Positions 1 through 5,687 of a DNA stretch of 6,509 nt are shown one piece after another; position 1 is the first letter of the stretch; each line of letters opens with the position of its first letter. Under the pieces are notes generated by a model, which was given only the letters and a program-made list of their open reading frames with translations, was not told where the DNA came from and ran no database searches. The position numbers and the translations under genes were made by a program. The DNA is from Nitrososphaerales archaeon TH1920 (GTDB lineage: Archaea > Thermoproteota > Nitrososphaeria > Nitrososphaerales > Nitrososphaeraceae). The stretch is taken from contig JAATVM010000256.1 in assembly GCA_014523495.1 (NCBI GenBank), positions 1-6,509 on the forward strand, given 5' to 3'.

Positions 1-1
1 A

Positions 2-685
2 CGACTAACCAGTAAGTTTACAACCACTCAAAAGAAATTTTTTGCTGAGCTTATGGGCACCTTTATAGTAGTAGTGTTTGCCGCAGGGTCTGTTGTTCTT
101 GACGCAAAACTTGGTGGGACGCTAGGAACTCCTTTCATTGCTGTTGCTCCTTTTGTGGGAGTTACAATAGGTGTTTATCTCTTTAGTAAAATATCGATGG
201 CTCATTTTAATCCGGCTGTCACAATTGGATACTTGATTACCAAACATATACGAAAAAATTTACTTGTATGTTACTTTAGTGCCGAAATAATAGGTGCTTT
301 ACTTGCAAGTGTTTTTGTGAAATATGTAATTGGAACAGAAGCTAATCTAGGGGCTAATGCTCCAAACTATAACTTTTCACTTCCTGTGATATTTGGGATA
401 GAAGTTCTGGCATCAGCACTTCTAATGGCGGTCATATATGCAGTTGTTCTTACAAAAGGATTAAGAGGCTTTAGTGGCGTTGCAATAGGTGGGATTGTTG
501 GATTAGATATTTTCTTTTTTGCATTTATCTCTGGTGCATCCATGAATCCTGCTCGTTCTTTAGCTCCAGCGTTGTTATCAGGTTTTTTGGGAGATTTGTG
601 GTTATATTTGTCTGCGACTTTTGTTGGCACAGCATTGGTTGCTTTGATGCTAAGAAATAGTATGAATCGAAAATCAAATGAATAA
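2..685 (+). CDS. Aquaporin / MIP-family channel, 5' partial
   Basis: Six-helix membrane channel that lets water or small neutral solutes cross the cytoplasmic membrane. Numbering from the ATG at 53, both half-helix signatures are present: HFNPAV (NPA at residues 53-55) and SMNPARS (NPA at 165-167, followed by the filter arginine R168). The frame is open back to base 2. The upstream codons read TTTQKKFFAEL directly before MGTF, which is the usual start of MIP helix 1 (KKFxAELxGTF), and no ATG, GTG or TTG lies in that stretch. The true start is therefore upstream of the window and the ATG at 53 is an internal methionine; 210 residues from it would be short for the family. Aligned to AqpZ by counting back from the second NPA, the helix-5 filter position is I153 rather than His and the loop-E position is A162. 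The segment ISGASMNPARS resembles plant NIP channels. This suggests a filter less water-specific than AqpZ, by inference. The substrate is unknown. Confidence 0.93.
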   Translation, partial: RLTSKFTTTQKKFFAELMGTFIVVVFAAGSVVLDAKLGGTLGTPFIAVAPFVGVTIGVYLFSKISMAHFNPAVTIGYLITKHIRKNLLVCYFSAEIIGALLASVFVKYVIGTEANLGANAPNYNFSLPVIFGIEVLASALLMAVIYAVVLTKGLRGFSGVAIGGIVGLDIFFFAFISGASMNPARSLAPALLSGFLGDLWLYLSATFVGTALVALMLRNSMNRKSNE

Positions 686-732
686 GGATGTTAATTTAAA
701 CAAAGAAGGTTTAGGTGGGTAAGCAATCTAAT

Positions 733-864
733 CTATCCCACCAGTGGTCTACCACAAGTATGGCATCTTAGGTGTGATTTCACAAACAGCAGTTCAGAAC
801 GTTCTGATACTTCTATGCATTCACGTCCACCTTCTTTGCAAATATGGCAATACAGTTTTGTCAT
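733..864 (-). CDS. Small zinc-ribbon protein, 43 aa
   Basis: Short reading frame, ATG at 864-862 and TAG at 735-733. Five cysteines sit in a compact basic and acidic protein: CHIC at residues 6-9, C16, and CHTC at 34-37 followed by GRPL. Two CxxC knuckles about 25 residues apart are the hallmark of a zinc ribbon that binds one Zn through four cysteines. Proteins of this size in archaea are often nucleic-acid- or protein-binding adaptors, but no particular function can be assigned. It is convergent with the aquaporin gene, 47 bp from that gene's stop. There is no Shine-Dalgarno next to the ATG. A TATA-like TTAATATC centred about 26 bases upstream fits leaderless expression. Chance occurrence of this cysteine pattern in an intact frame with a correctly spaced promoter is unlikely, although the small size leaves some doubt. 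Confidence 0.68.
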   Translation of the reverse strand: MTKLYCHICKEGGRECIEVSERSELLFVKSHLRCHTCGRPLVG

Positions 865-885
865 TGAAATATTTCGTGAAAGTCA

Positions 886-893
886 GATATTAA
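886..893 (-). promoter_or_regulatory. TATA box for the 43-aa zinc-ribbon gene
   Basis: On the minus strand this reads TTAATATC, centred about 26 bases before the ATG at 864. That is the usual archaeal box A position for a transcript starting at or near the start codon. No clear purine-rich BRE is visible. Confidence 0.4.
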
Positions 894-1048
894 GTTGATC
901 CTCTATACAGTATTTGGTCATATATCTTAGCCTAACAAACTAAACATGTATTTAATACTAATACTAGTCCCTAAACACTTCACATATTTTGAAATGAATT
1001 TTTGTCAAGAATCAGTGTCATACTTGCTGTCACTGGCCCATGTTTTAG

Positions 1049-1058
1049 TTATAAATAA
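1049..1058 (+). promoter_or_regulatory. Possible orphan TATA box
   Basis: TTATAAATAA is a close match to the archaeal box A consensus. Transcription would be expected to start about 25 bases downstream, near 1080, exactly where two short hairpins begin. No protein-coding gene follows: the ATG at 1066 gives only 22 codons and lies too close to the box. It may drive a small RNA, or it may be chance in AT-rich DNA. Confidence 0.3.
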
Positions 1059-1227
1059 GTAACAGATGCATTACGGCGGTCACGGTGACACCAATCTGAT
1101 TTTTCAGACGGGTCTAAAGTATCAATGGATCTAGGAATAAGGGCGCCAATGGATCCACAAGTTCAATGTCGGCGAGTTAAACACGTCATTAGGTTCTAAA
1201 TTAAGATACTCACGACGCTTCTTACCT

Positions 1228-1242
1228 ATGTTTATAAAACAT
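1228..1242. repeat. Palindrome downstream of the iron-sulfur gene
   Basis: ATGTTT-ATA-AAACAT has perfect 6-base arms around a 3-base centre and lies 33 bp past the stop of the minus-strand iron-sulfur gene. No T-run follows it on the minus strand, so it is a weak terminator candidate. Its core TTTATAAAA also looks like a TATA box. Confidence 0.3.
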
Positions 1243-1274
1243 AATCCTATTGATTACATGTAGAAATTTTTGCT

Positions 1275-1991
1275 CTATCCATTCTTGAAATTTATATTTC
1301 TATGTGCCCCATCGCAAAATGGCTTATTCTCTGAAGCACCACAACGACATAGAGCATAATGCTCCATCGATGCTCCTTCACCAAACTCTACCCCCTCTCC
1401 AAGAAGTTCTATTCCTCCAGTAATATGATAGGGTCCGTTTTTAGAAACTGTAACCATTGGATTTCTTTTTTCTTCTGGATCCCTATATTCAGTATCACCA
1501 ATAGAATAGCTGAGGGCACCAGAAGGACACTTTCTAATTGTATTAATTACTTCTTGTATTCTAGCACCATCAGGATCAATCCATGGCCTTTCATTTAGCT
1601 TGAAAACCGATGGCAAATTGTCTACACATTCAGCAGCGTGGGAACAAATCTTCCTATTATCATGTATCGTAATTTCCTTTCCAAAATAGTTCCGTCTTTT
1701 GTCTTTAATTCTTTTCTCATTATCATTCTCGTTCTGAGTTTTGTTTAGACTTGAAAATCCGATTGTTCCGTGTGTTCCATCACAAAATGGTTTATTTTTC
1801 GATGCTCCGCATCTACATAATGCTATTCCGCGTGTAGTTGAAAGGGGCTCACCTTTTGAGTTCTGAAGATTGTCAACTATCTTAGGTTCCATGTCGTTTA
1901 TCAAGTAATATGGACCATTTACTAGTGGCAGAATCTTCGGTTTCACTTGATCATTATCATCAGTTTTATCATTATTTTTATTTGATATCAT
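1275..1991 (-). CDS. CDGSH / Fer4_19 / CDGSH iron-sulfur protein
   Basis: Predicted soluble protein of 238 residues carrying three iron-sulfur sites. Two CDGSH domains (PF09360, 2Fe-2S held by three Cys and one His) flank a divergent 4Fe-4S mono-cluster domain (Fer4_19, PF06902). First CDGSH: CRCGASKNKPFCDGTH, ligands C59, C61, C70, H74. Central domain, about 95-165: CSHAAEC (C116, C122) and the CP pair at C155-P156. Second CDGSH: ligands C215, C217, C226, H230. All ligands are intact. Both CDGSH domains have the NGPYxI/GPYHI strand ahead of the cluster, so they look like tandem copies. The family is linked to electron transfer or cluster and redox sensing; no substrate is evident. ATG start at 1991, with no Shine-Dalgarno and no TATA box close upstream. 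It lies 45 bp behind the zf-UBP gene on the same strand, so co-transcription is likely. Confidence 0.93.
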   Translation of the reverse strand: MISNKNNDKTDDNDQVKPKILPLVNGPYYLINDMEPKIVDNLQNSKGEPLSTTRGIALCRCGASKNKPFCDGTHGTIGFSSLNKTQNENDNEKRIKDKRRNYFGKEITIHDNRKICSHAAECVDNLPSVFKLNERPWIDPDGARIQEVINTIRKCPSGALSYSIGDTEYRDPEEKRNPMVTVSKNGPYHITGGIELLGEGVEFGEGASMEHYALCRCGASENKPFCDGAHRNINFKNG

Positions 1992-2020
1992 GCAAAGACC
2001 GCTTGTTTTGGTTTGTTCGG

Positions 2021-2035
2021 AAAAGTAGTACTTTT
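2021..2035. repeat. 15-bp palindrome between zf-UBP and iron-sulfur genes
   Basis: AAAAGTA-G-TACTTTT has 7-base arms around one central base. It begins one base past the zf-UBP stop codon (minus sense) and lies 30 bp before the iron-sulfur gene start. On the minus strand the second arm ends in TTTT, so it could be a weak terminator, an operator, or a processing hairpin tuning the downstream gene. Confidence 0.4.
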
Positions 2036-2036
2036 G

Positions 2037-2312
2037 TTACCTGATAAAAACTTCATCGACATAACACCATTTCCATTTTTCACCAGGTTCAAAAGATCTT
2101 ATGATTGGGTGAGCTGTTGATTTAAAATGCTTTGTCCCGTGTTTATTTACAGAAGAGTCACAACATCCTACATGACCACACGTCAAGCAAAGACGCAAAT
2201 GCACCCAGTCAGATCCGATTTTTTCACATTCTTCACATCCTTTTGTATTTGCATTGATTCTTTGATTCACTTTATCCATGTGATCACATGAATCCGCAAC
2301 TTTATTGTTCAC
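2037..2312 (-). CDS. Stand-alone zf-UBP zinc-finger protein
   Basis: A 91-residue protein that is essentially one UBP-type zinc finger (PF02148). In eukaryotic deubiquitinases this domain binds the free C-terminus of ubiquitin; stand-alone prokaryotic copies have no settled role. The ligand set appears complete: C9 and H11, C26xxC29, C42xxC45, C50 or C51, and H58, H62, H68. The core motifs LRLCLTCGHVGCCDSS, KHF, HPIIRSFEPGEKWKWCYVDE match the family closely. The start is GTG (2312-2310). An in-frame TGA lies 9 bp upstream, so no longer protein is possible, and the ATG at codon 12 would drop C9 and H11. It is probably the first gene of an operon with the iron-sulfur gene and is divergent from the MFS gene. 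A TATA box centred about 31 bp upstream implies a very short leader. Whether its partner is a ubiquitin-like (SAMP/Urm1-type) protein cannot be told from here. Confidence 0.93.
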   Translation of the reverse strand: MNNKVADSCDHMDKVNQRINANTKGCEECEKIGSDWVHLRLCLTCGHVGCCDSSVNKHGTKHFKSTAHPIIRSFEPGEKWKWCYVDEVFIR

Positions 2313-2337
2313 TTCACTTCACATTATTAGCTCCAAG

Positions 2338-2348
2338 AATATTTAATA
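2338..2348 (-). promoter_or_regulatory. TATA box of the zf-UBP / iron-sulfur operon
   Basis: Minus-strand TATTAAATATT, centred about 31 bases before the GTG start at 2312, predicting transcription from about 5 bases upstream of the start codon. A GGAG at 2334-2331 lies about 18 bases before the start, too far to act as a normal ribosome site. Confidence 0.55.
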
Positions 2349-2500
2349 GTTGTTAATTCATTCTTTTAGATTTAACTGCATGGTTATTTTCATAAAATTG
2401 CCTAAATATTTTTGTTTTTATGAGCAATCTCATGTTTTAACCGCATCATGTCTAATAATTTCTAAATTAGCTTGGTTGTTACTTCTATCTTATTGAGATC

Positions 2501-2516
2501 AAAGAAATTTTAAATT
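2501..2516 (+). promoter_or_regulatory. BRE + TATA promoter of the MFS gene
   Basis: Purine-rich AAAGAAA (BRE-like) runs directly into TTTTAAATT. The box is centred 26 bases before the GTG at 2538, the canonical distance to an archaeal transcription start. It therefore supports a leaderless mRNA and supports GTG 2538 as the start codon. This is the best-formed promoter in the window. Confidence 0.65.
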
Positions 2517-2537
2517 CGATCATATGTTCTCTTACTA

Positions 2538-3836
2538 GTGGTAGGTATAGAAAGACATGGTCAAGTATTTCCTATATTGTTGGTTAATTTTATAGGTACC
2601 CTAGGATTTAGTATCGTCTTACCTTTTCTTGTCTTTTTAGTTAGGGATTTTGGCGGAAGTGCTATAGTTTATGGTGTACTAGGTGCAACTTATTCTGCTT
2701 TCCAGCTTATCGGTGCTCCAATTTTAGGAAAATGGTCTGATGTTTATGGTAGGAAAAAAATTCTTCTATTAAGTAATTTTGGAACTCTAATTGGTTGGAT
2801 TTTTTTCCTTATTGCACTATTTTTACCAGTGGAAAAACTTACTCTTGATACTGTTCTTGTCGGAAGTATTGTTATAAGTCTCCCTCTCCTTGTATTATTC
2901 TTTGCCCGAGCTATCGACGGAATTACAGGAGGAAATATTTCTGTCGCTAATGCATATCTTGCCGATATATCATCGGATGAAACTCGGAGTAGAAACTTTG
3001 GAAAAATGGCTATATCAGCTAACCTAGGTTTTATTTTAGGTCCTGCTATAGCTGGAATATTGGGAGGAACGATCTACGGTGTGATATTACCAGTTTTGGC
3101 TGCGTTGCTTCTGTCATTAATTACGCTAATTGTAATTGTTTTTAGATTAAAAGAATCTAGGCCCACTTCTCCTGAAATTCTGGTACCAGAAGTAGGTAGC
3201 ATAAGAAAAGTATTTGCACAGGAGTGCAAAGACTGTTACGGTAATGAAAATTCCAAGAAACTCAAATTTCGAGATGTCTTTAAGTTGGAACATATTCCAT
3301 ATTTGCTTGTATTATATTTTTTGATATTTCTTGGATTTAATGTATACTATGCTTCATTTCCGATTCATGCCGCTCTTGATCTAAAGTGGTCAATAACACA
3401 GTTAGGAATATTTTATGCGGTCTTAAGTGGAGTAATGGTTCTCATCCAAGGTCCTGTCTTACGCAAGGCGTTAAAAAAATTCTCAGAAGAAAAACTAGTT
3501 ATAATTGGTAGCATAATTTTAGGTACAAATTTTATTTTATTTGTATTCAATAATATTATCACTGTATATGCGGCTGTAATTTTATTTGCAGTTGGTAATG
3601 GTCTTATGTGGCCATCATTTATGTCCATATTGGCAAACCGTGCAGGGACAGCTTTTCAAGGATCAGTACAAGGTGTTGCAGGTAGTTTTGGAGGCCTAGC
3701 AAGCATCATCGGGTTAATATTGGGAGGATTTTTGTATAGCTTGGTCGGAGCAGCTACTTTCCTAGTTAGCGCTGGGGTAATATTCACGGTCTTTATTATG
3801 TCCTTCCGGTTACTGAAAATGAAGAGTTTTGATTGA
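2538..3836 (+). CDS. MFS transporter, TetA/DHA1 drug-efflux type
   Basis: A 432-residue, probably 12-helix secondary transporter of the cytoplasmic membrane (MFS_1, PF07690). Motif A, GKWSDVYGRKK (64-74), follows helix 2. The helix-4 segment RAIDGITGGNISVANAYLAD (124-143) parallels TetA's RIVAGITGATGAVAGAYIAD. Helix 5 carries a motif-C-like GFILGPAIAGILGG (164-177), the antiporter signature of proton-coupled efflux pumps. A polar loop (about 204-250) separates the halves, and a degenerate motif A (GPVLRKALKKFSEEK) follows helix 8. The likely role is proton-driven export of a small molecule; the substrate is unknown and resistance should not be assumed. The start is GTG: the frame opens at 2514 after a TAA with no ATG, and the promoter predicts transcription at this codon. 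It is divergent from the zf-UBP operon with 225 bp between. Confidence 0.93.
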   Translation: MVGIERHGQVFPILLVNFIGTLGFSIVLPFLVFLVRDFGGSAIVYGVLGATYSAFQLIGAPILGKWSDVYGRKKILLLSNFGTLIGWIFFLIALFLPVEKLTLDTVLVGSIVISLPLLVLFFARAIDGITGGNISVANAYLADISSDETRSRNFGKMAISANLGFILGPAIAGILGGTIYGVILPVLAALLLSLITLIVIVFRLKESRPTSPEILVPEVGSIRKVFAQECKDCYGNENSKKLKFRDVFKLEHIPYLLVLYFLIFLGFNVYYASFPIHAALDLKWSITQLGIFYAVLSGVMVLIQGPVLRKALKKFSEEKLVIIGSIILGTNFILFVFNNIITVYAAVILFAVGNGLMWPSFMSILANRAGTAFQGSVQGVAGSFGGLASIIGLILGGFLYSLVGAATFLVSAGVIFTVFIMSFRLLKMKSFD

Positions 3837-3872
3837 TAGATTAGACTGGATTGAAAGCTAGAGCTAATAACT

Positions 3873-3890
3873 AATGGTTACCATTCTTTA
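3873..3890 (+). terminator. Possible terminator of the MFS gene
   Basis: AATGGT-T-ACCATT, a 13-base palindrome, followed by CTTTA and lying 36 bp past the MFS stop codon. The arms are only 6 bp and the T-run is 3 bases, so this is a weak call. Confidence 0.28.
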
Positions 3891-3894
3891 GTGA

Positions 3895-3931
3895 TCAGGA
3901 CTGTCATACTTATATGACCTGACTTCTCAGG
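3895..3931 (+). other. Two mutually exclusive hairpins
   Basis: TCAGG (3895-3899) can pair with CCTGA (3918-3922), extended across a 4-base bulge by TCATA/TATGA (3904-3908 with 3913-3917). The same CCTGA can instead pair with a second TCAGG (3927-3931) around the loop CTTC. A shared middle arm between two identical outer arms is the geometry of an attenuator or switch, but no gene follows closely. Confidence 0.35.
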
Positions 3932-4010
3932 CGCCCTGTCGAAACGATCATGAAATATCCAGTTTTCAATGGTTCGAATTAATCTTCTATAATGGTAGCA
4001 TAATTTCATT

Positions 4011-4034
4011 TTCTATTAGGCCTATAAAATAGAA
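4011..4034. promoter_or_regulatory. Inverted repeat enclosing a TATA-like box
   Basis: Seven-base arms TTCTATT and AATAGAA flank a 10-base centre. The palindrome TAGGCCTA (4017-4024) and the box-A-like TATAAAATAG (4023-4032) overlap them. If the box is active, plus-strand transcription would start near 4052, ahead of the broken secreted-protein gene. The symmetry over a TATA box would suit a repressor operator. No regulator is known here. Confidence 0.3.
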
Positions 4035-4188
4035 TAAAAAAAATCCATATACAGTAACGGAAGCTCTCATTTTTTAAAAATAGAAATAAAGAGGAGTTAT
4101 TACTATTGATTAGTACAAGATTTTAATGATTCCAATAATGAAGATTTCTGGTGATGTATTAGTTAAGTAATTCTTGTTCTGACAATAG

Positions 4189-4377
4189 CTAAGAAGAATA
4201 GGACGAAAATTAGCAATATTAGCGTGAACAGCACTCTCAATTGGTACTACTTTGATGACATATGCTCAAGAGACAACAATACGGCCAGCATATTCGCAAG
4301 AGAATGTGACTGGAACACAGAATACAACAGGAATCACATCTAACGAAGCAGATGACAAAAACGATGTAGAAGATTAG
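4189..4377 (+). pseudogene. Remnant of a small secreted protein
   Basis: In one frame the sequence reads LRRIGRKLAILA, stop, TALSIGTTLMTYAQETT and on to NEADDKNDVED before TAG at 4375-4377. This is a textbook export signal: RR/RK charges, a hydrophobic core, and a TYA/Q cleavage site. It has a TGA (4225-4227) in the middle of the core and no start codon at its head. It resembles the signal of the Asp-box protein downstream (ISLGTT ... TYAQTT), so this is probably a decayed member of the same kind of exported protein. The mature part (about 35 residues, polar, with N-x-T sequons) is intact. An alternative is that a shortened protein is made from ATG 4255, but that would lack the signal, and no promoter sits at the right distance. 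Confidence 0.55.
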
Positions 4378-4410
4378 CGGCGACCAAGAATACCTGTGTA
4401 TTCGTACACT

Positions 4411-4443
4411 GTGAAGTGCTGTAAGCAATTTCACCTTTTTTTT
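4411..4443 (+). terminator. Hairpin with T8 tract
   Basis: GTGAA (4411-4415) pairs with TTCAC (4430-4434), with inner pairing TGC/GCA around TGTAA, followed by CC-free or single-C spacing into eight Ts (4436-4443). T-rich tracts are the main archaeal termination signal. It lies 33 bp past the stop of the broken secreted-protein gene, as expected for that gene's terminator. Confidence 0.55.
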
Positions 4444-4705
4444 ACATATTTACCTGACGTGGAAAATGAATATAGACGTCTTGATTAGTATAAATAGAAG
4501 AAAATAATAATTACCCAAACTGTGCTTAGTGGACGATATCTTTCCTGTTAATCGTAATTTATATGAATGATATTGAACAGTTTCCATCGAAAGGTACATT
4601 GTTATTAGGTGGCTAATTTGTAATATATCATGGTACAAGCATGTAAACGATAAATTGCTTCTCCTCTTATCACAAGCTACCCATTGATATGTTTGTATCA
4701 AATTT

Positions 4706-4716
4706 CTTTTTAATTA
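4706..4716 (+). promoter_or_regulatory. TATA box of the 259-aa secreted protein gene
   Basis: TTTTTAATTAT is centred about 24 bases before the ATG at 4735 and implies a leaderless or near-leaderless mRNA. There is no Shine-Dalgarno ahead of the ATG. Confidence 0.5.
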
Positions 4717-4734
4717 TGTAATTCCTTTTATGCC

Positions 4735-5514
4735 ATGGAAACAAAATTAGCTTTTGCACTAGGAGCATTAATCATGTTGACTGACACGATGTTGATTGTT
4801 GCTGGTCTGGGATCATATAGTCAACAGCAGACAGCGATGGGTATTAACTATGCAATGGCCACATCAAGAACTTCTGATGTTAAATTTACAGATTCATTTA
4901 ATCTTGAGAACTGCACTTTTTCTACTACAGGTACCAATCCATATTTCATTCTGCAACCAGGCTATCAGCTTGTGTTTGAAGGTGTAGAAGATGACGAACC
5001 CCTTAATGTGACCAGTACTGTACTGGACGAGACCAAAGTTGTTGGTGATGGTATAGTTACAAGAGCAGTAGAAGAAAAGACAGTTAACAGCGAAACTGGC
5101 GACCTAGTTGAAATAACCAAAGATTACTTTGCGATATGCAAGGAGAACAATACTGTATTTTACTTTGGAGAGGATGTTGATAATTATGAAAATGGTAAAG
5201 TAGTAGATCACGAAGGAGCATGGCTTCATGGCTCTAATGATGCTAGAGCTGGTGTGATAATGCCTGGAATGATTTTATTGGGCTCAAAATACTACCAAGA
5301 AATTGCTCCCGATGTTGCAATGGATAAATCTGAAATAGTAGGTGTGAACGAAACAGTAAAAGTTCCTTTTGGCAGTTTCAATGGTGTAATCCACATGAAA
5401 GAAACAAGCGACCTTGAGCCAGCAACAACAGCAGAGGAAAATTTGCACGCACCTGGAGTTGGACAGGTAATAGATGGAGACACCAAACTCATCAGCGCTG
5501 GATATGTCAAATGA
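4735..5514 (+). CDS. Exported protein of unknown function, 259 aa
   Basis: Not assigned to a named family. Residues about 5-25 form one hydrophobic segment (LAFALGALIMLTDTMLIVAG), either a signal peptide or an uncleaved N-terminal anchor; the rest is soluble, acidic and probably outside the cell. Conserved-looking blocks are LENCTFSTTGTNPYFILQPG (57-76, ending in YQLVFEG), DYFAICKENNTVFYFGEDVD (130-149), DHEGAWLHG (158-166), MPGMILLGSKYYQEIAP (176-192), and a C-terminal HAPGVGQVIDGDTKLISAG. I recall similar secreted hypothetical proteins in environmental bacteria and archaea, without an established activity. Two cysteines (C60, C135) could form a disulfide. N-x-T sequons at N59, N91, N138 and N205 fit glycosylation at the archaeal surface. 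ATG start, single gene with its own promoter. No catalytic residues can be named. Confidence 0.88.
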   Translation: METKLAFALGALIMLTDTMLIVAGLGSYSQQQTAMGINYAMATSRTSDVKFTDSFNLENCTFSTTGTNPYFILQPGYQLVFEGVEDDEPLNVTSTVLDETKVVGDGIVTRAVEEKTVNSETGDLVEITKDYFAICKENNTVFYFGEDVDNYENGKVVDHEGAWLHGSNDARAGVIMPGMILLGSKYYQEIAPDVAMDKSEIVGVNETVKVPFGSFNGVIHMKETSDLEPATTAEENLHAPGVGQVIDGDTKLISAGYVK

Positions 5515-5658
5515 GTCTGGACTAAGAACTGCTAGGCAATTTATTATTGTTGCATATTCCATATTTGAGTATCATGAATGATATGCACATAGGAGATCAG
5601 CATTTGGTATGAATGACTACTTATTCGATTTGTTTTTCATCGAGTCATACAGTCTTAC

Positions 5659-5665
5659 TTTTATA
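5659..5665 (+). promoter_or_regulatory. TATA box of the Asp-box protein gene
   Basis: TTTTATA is centred 26 bases before the ATG at 5688. It lies inside the longer open frame that starts at 5613, so it argues that translation begins at 5688 rather than 5613. Confidence 0.55.
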
Positions 5666-5687
5666 CCATAAACTCTTACAAATCTTA

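Larger units (their letters stand above)
865..1274. other. Intergenic stretch without a convincing gene
   Basis: About 410 bp between two minus-strand genes. It contains the putative promoter of the zinc-ribbon gene (886-893), a weak inverted repeat CAGTG/CACTG (1013-1017 with 1031-1035), a plus-strand TATA-like box (1049-1058), a GC-richer patch with two hairpins (1079-1108), a 9-base direct repeat CAATGGATC at 1123-1131 and 1147-1155, and a palindrome ATGTTT-ATA-AAACAT at 1228-1242. The minus-strand frame over 1049-1162 is open (37 codons before its stop) but has no start codon and no recognisable family. Confidence 0.5.
3837..4188. other. Gene-free stretch after the MFS gene
   Basis: About 350 bp with no credible coding frame. 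It holds a small palindrome (3873-3885), a pair of competing hairpins (3895-3931), an inverted repeat around a TATA-like box (4011-4034), and GAGGAG (4091-4096) followed 9 bases later by a TTG that opens only six codons. The GGTTCGAAT at about 3970-3978 resembles a tRNA T-loop but has no matching stem. Confidence 0.45.
4378..4734. other. Gene-free stretch before the 259-aa gene
   Basis: About 355 bp. It contains a GTGTA-TTCG-TACAC mini-hairpin just past the pseudogene, a hairpin plus T8 (4411-4443), and at its right edge the promoter of the next gene. A minus-strand frame of 83 codons (4450-4701) is open, but its sequence resembles no family and it has no promoter or ribosome site; I do not regard it as a gene. 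Confidence 0.45.

Noticed and set aside
367..630. Minus-strand 87-codon open frame
   Set aside because: Lies opposite the aquaporin coding sequence, has no family resemblance, and is a shadow of that gene.
1066..1134. 22-codon ATG frame with a TATA box just upstream
   Set aside because: The box is only about 12 bases from the ATG, so the ATG would precede the expected transcript start.
1359..1598. Plus-strand 79-codon open frame
   Set aside because: Lies opposite the iron-sulfur gene, whose domains are unmistakable on the other strand.
3413..3628. Minus-strand 71-codon open frame
   Set aside because: Antisense to the conserved C-terminal half of the MFS transporter.
3965..3985. GGTTCGAAT resembling a tRNA T-loop
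   Set aside because: The flanking bases do not pair into a T-stem, and no acceptor, D or anticodon arm is found around it.
4091..4126. GAGGAG followed by TTG
   Set aside because: The frame stops after six codons and is out of phase with the remnant downstream; no gene is supported.
4237..4434. Minus-strand 65-codon open frame rich in Cys and Ile
   Set aside because: Antisense to the secreted-protein remnant; the cysteines do not form metal-binding spacing and it overlaps the terminator hairpin.
4450..4701. Minus-strand 83-codon open frame
   Set aside because: No recognisable domain, no ribosome site or TATA box at its head. AT-rich DNA yields such frames by chance. It is the least certain of these rejections.
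5284..5562. Two overlapping minus-strand frames (92 and 72 codons)
   Set aside because: Shadows of the 259-residue exported protein.
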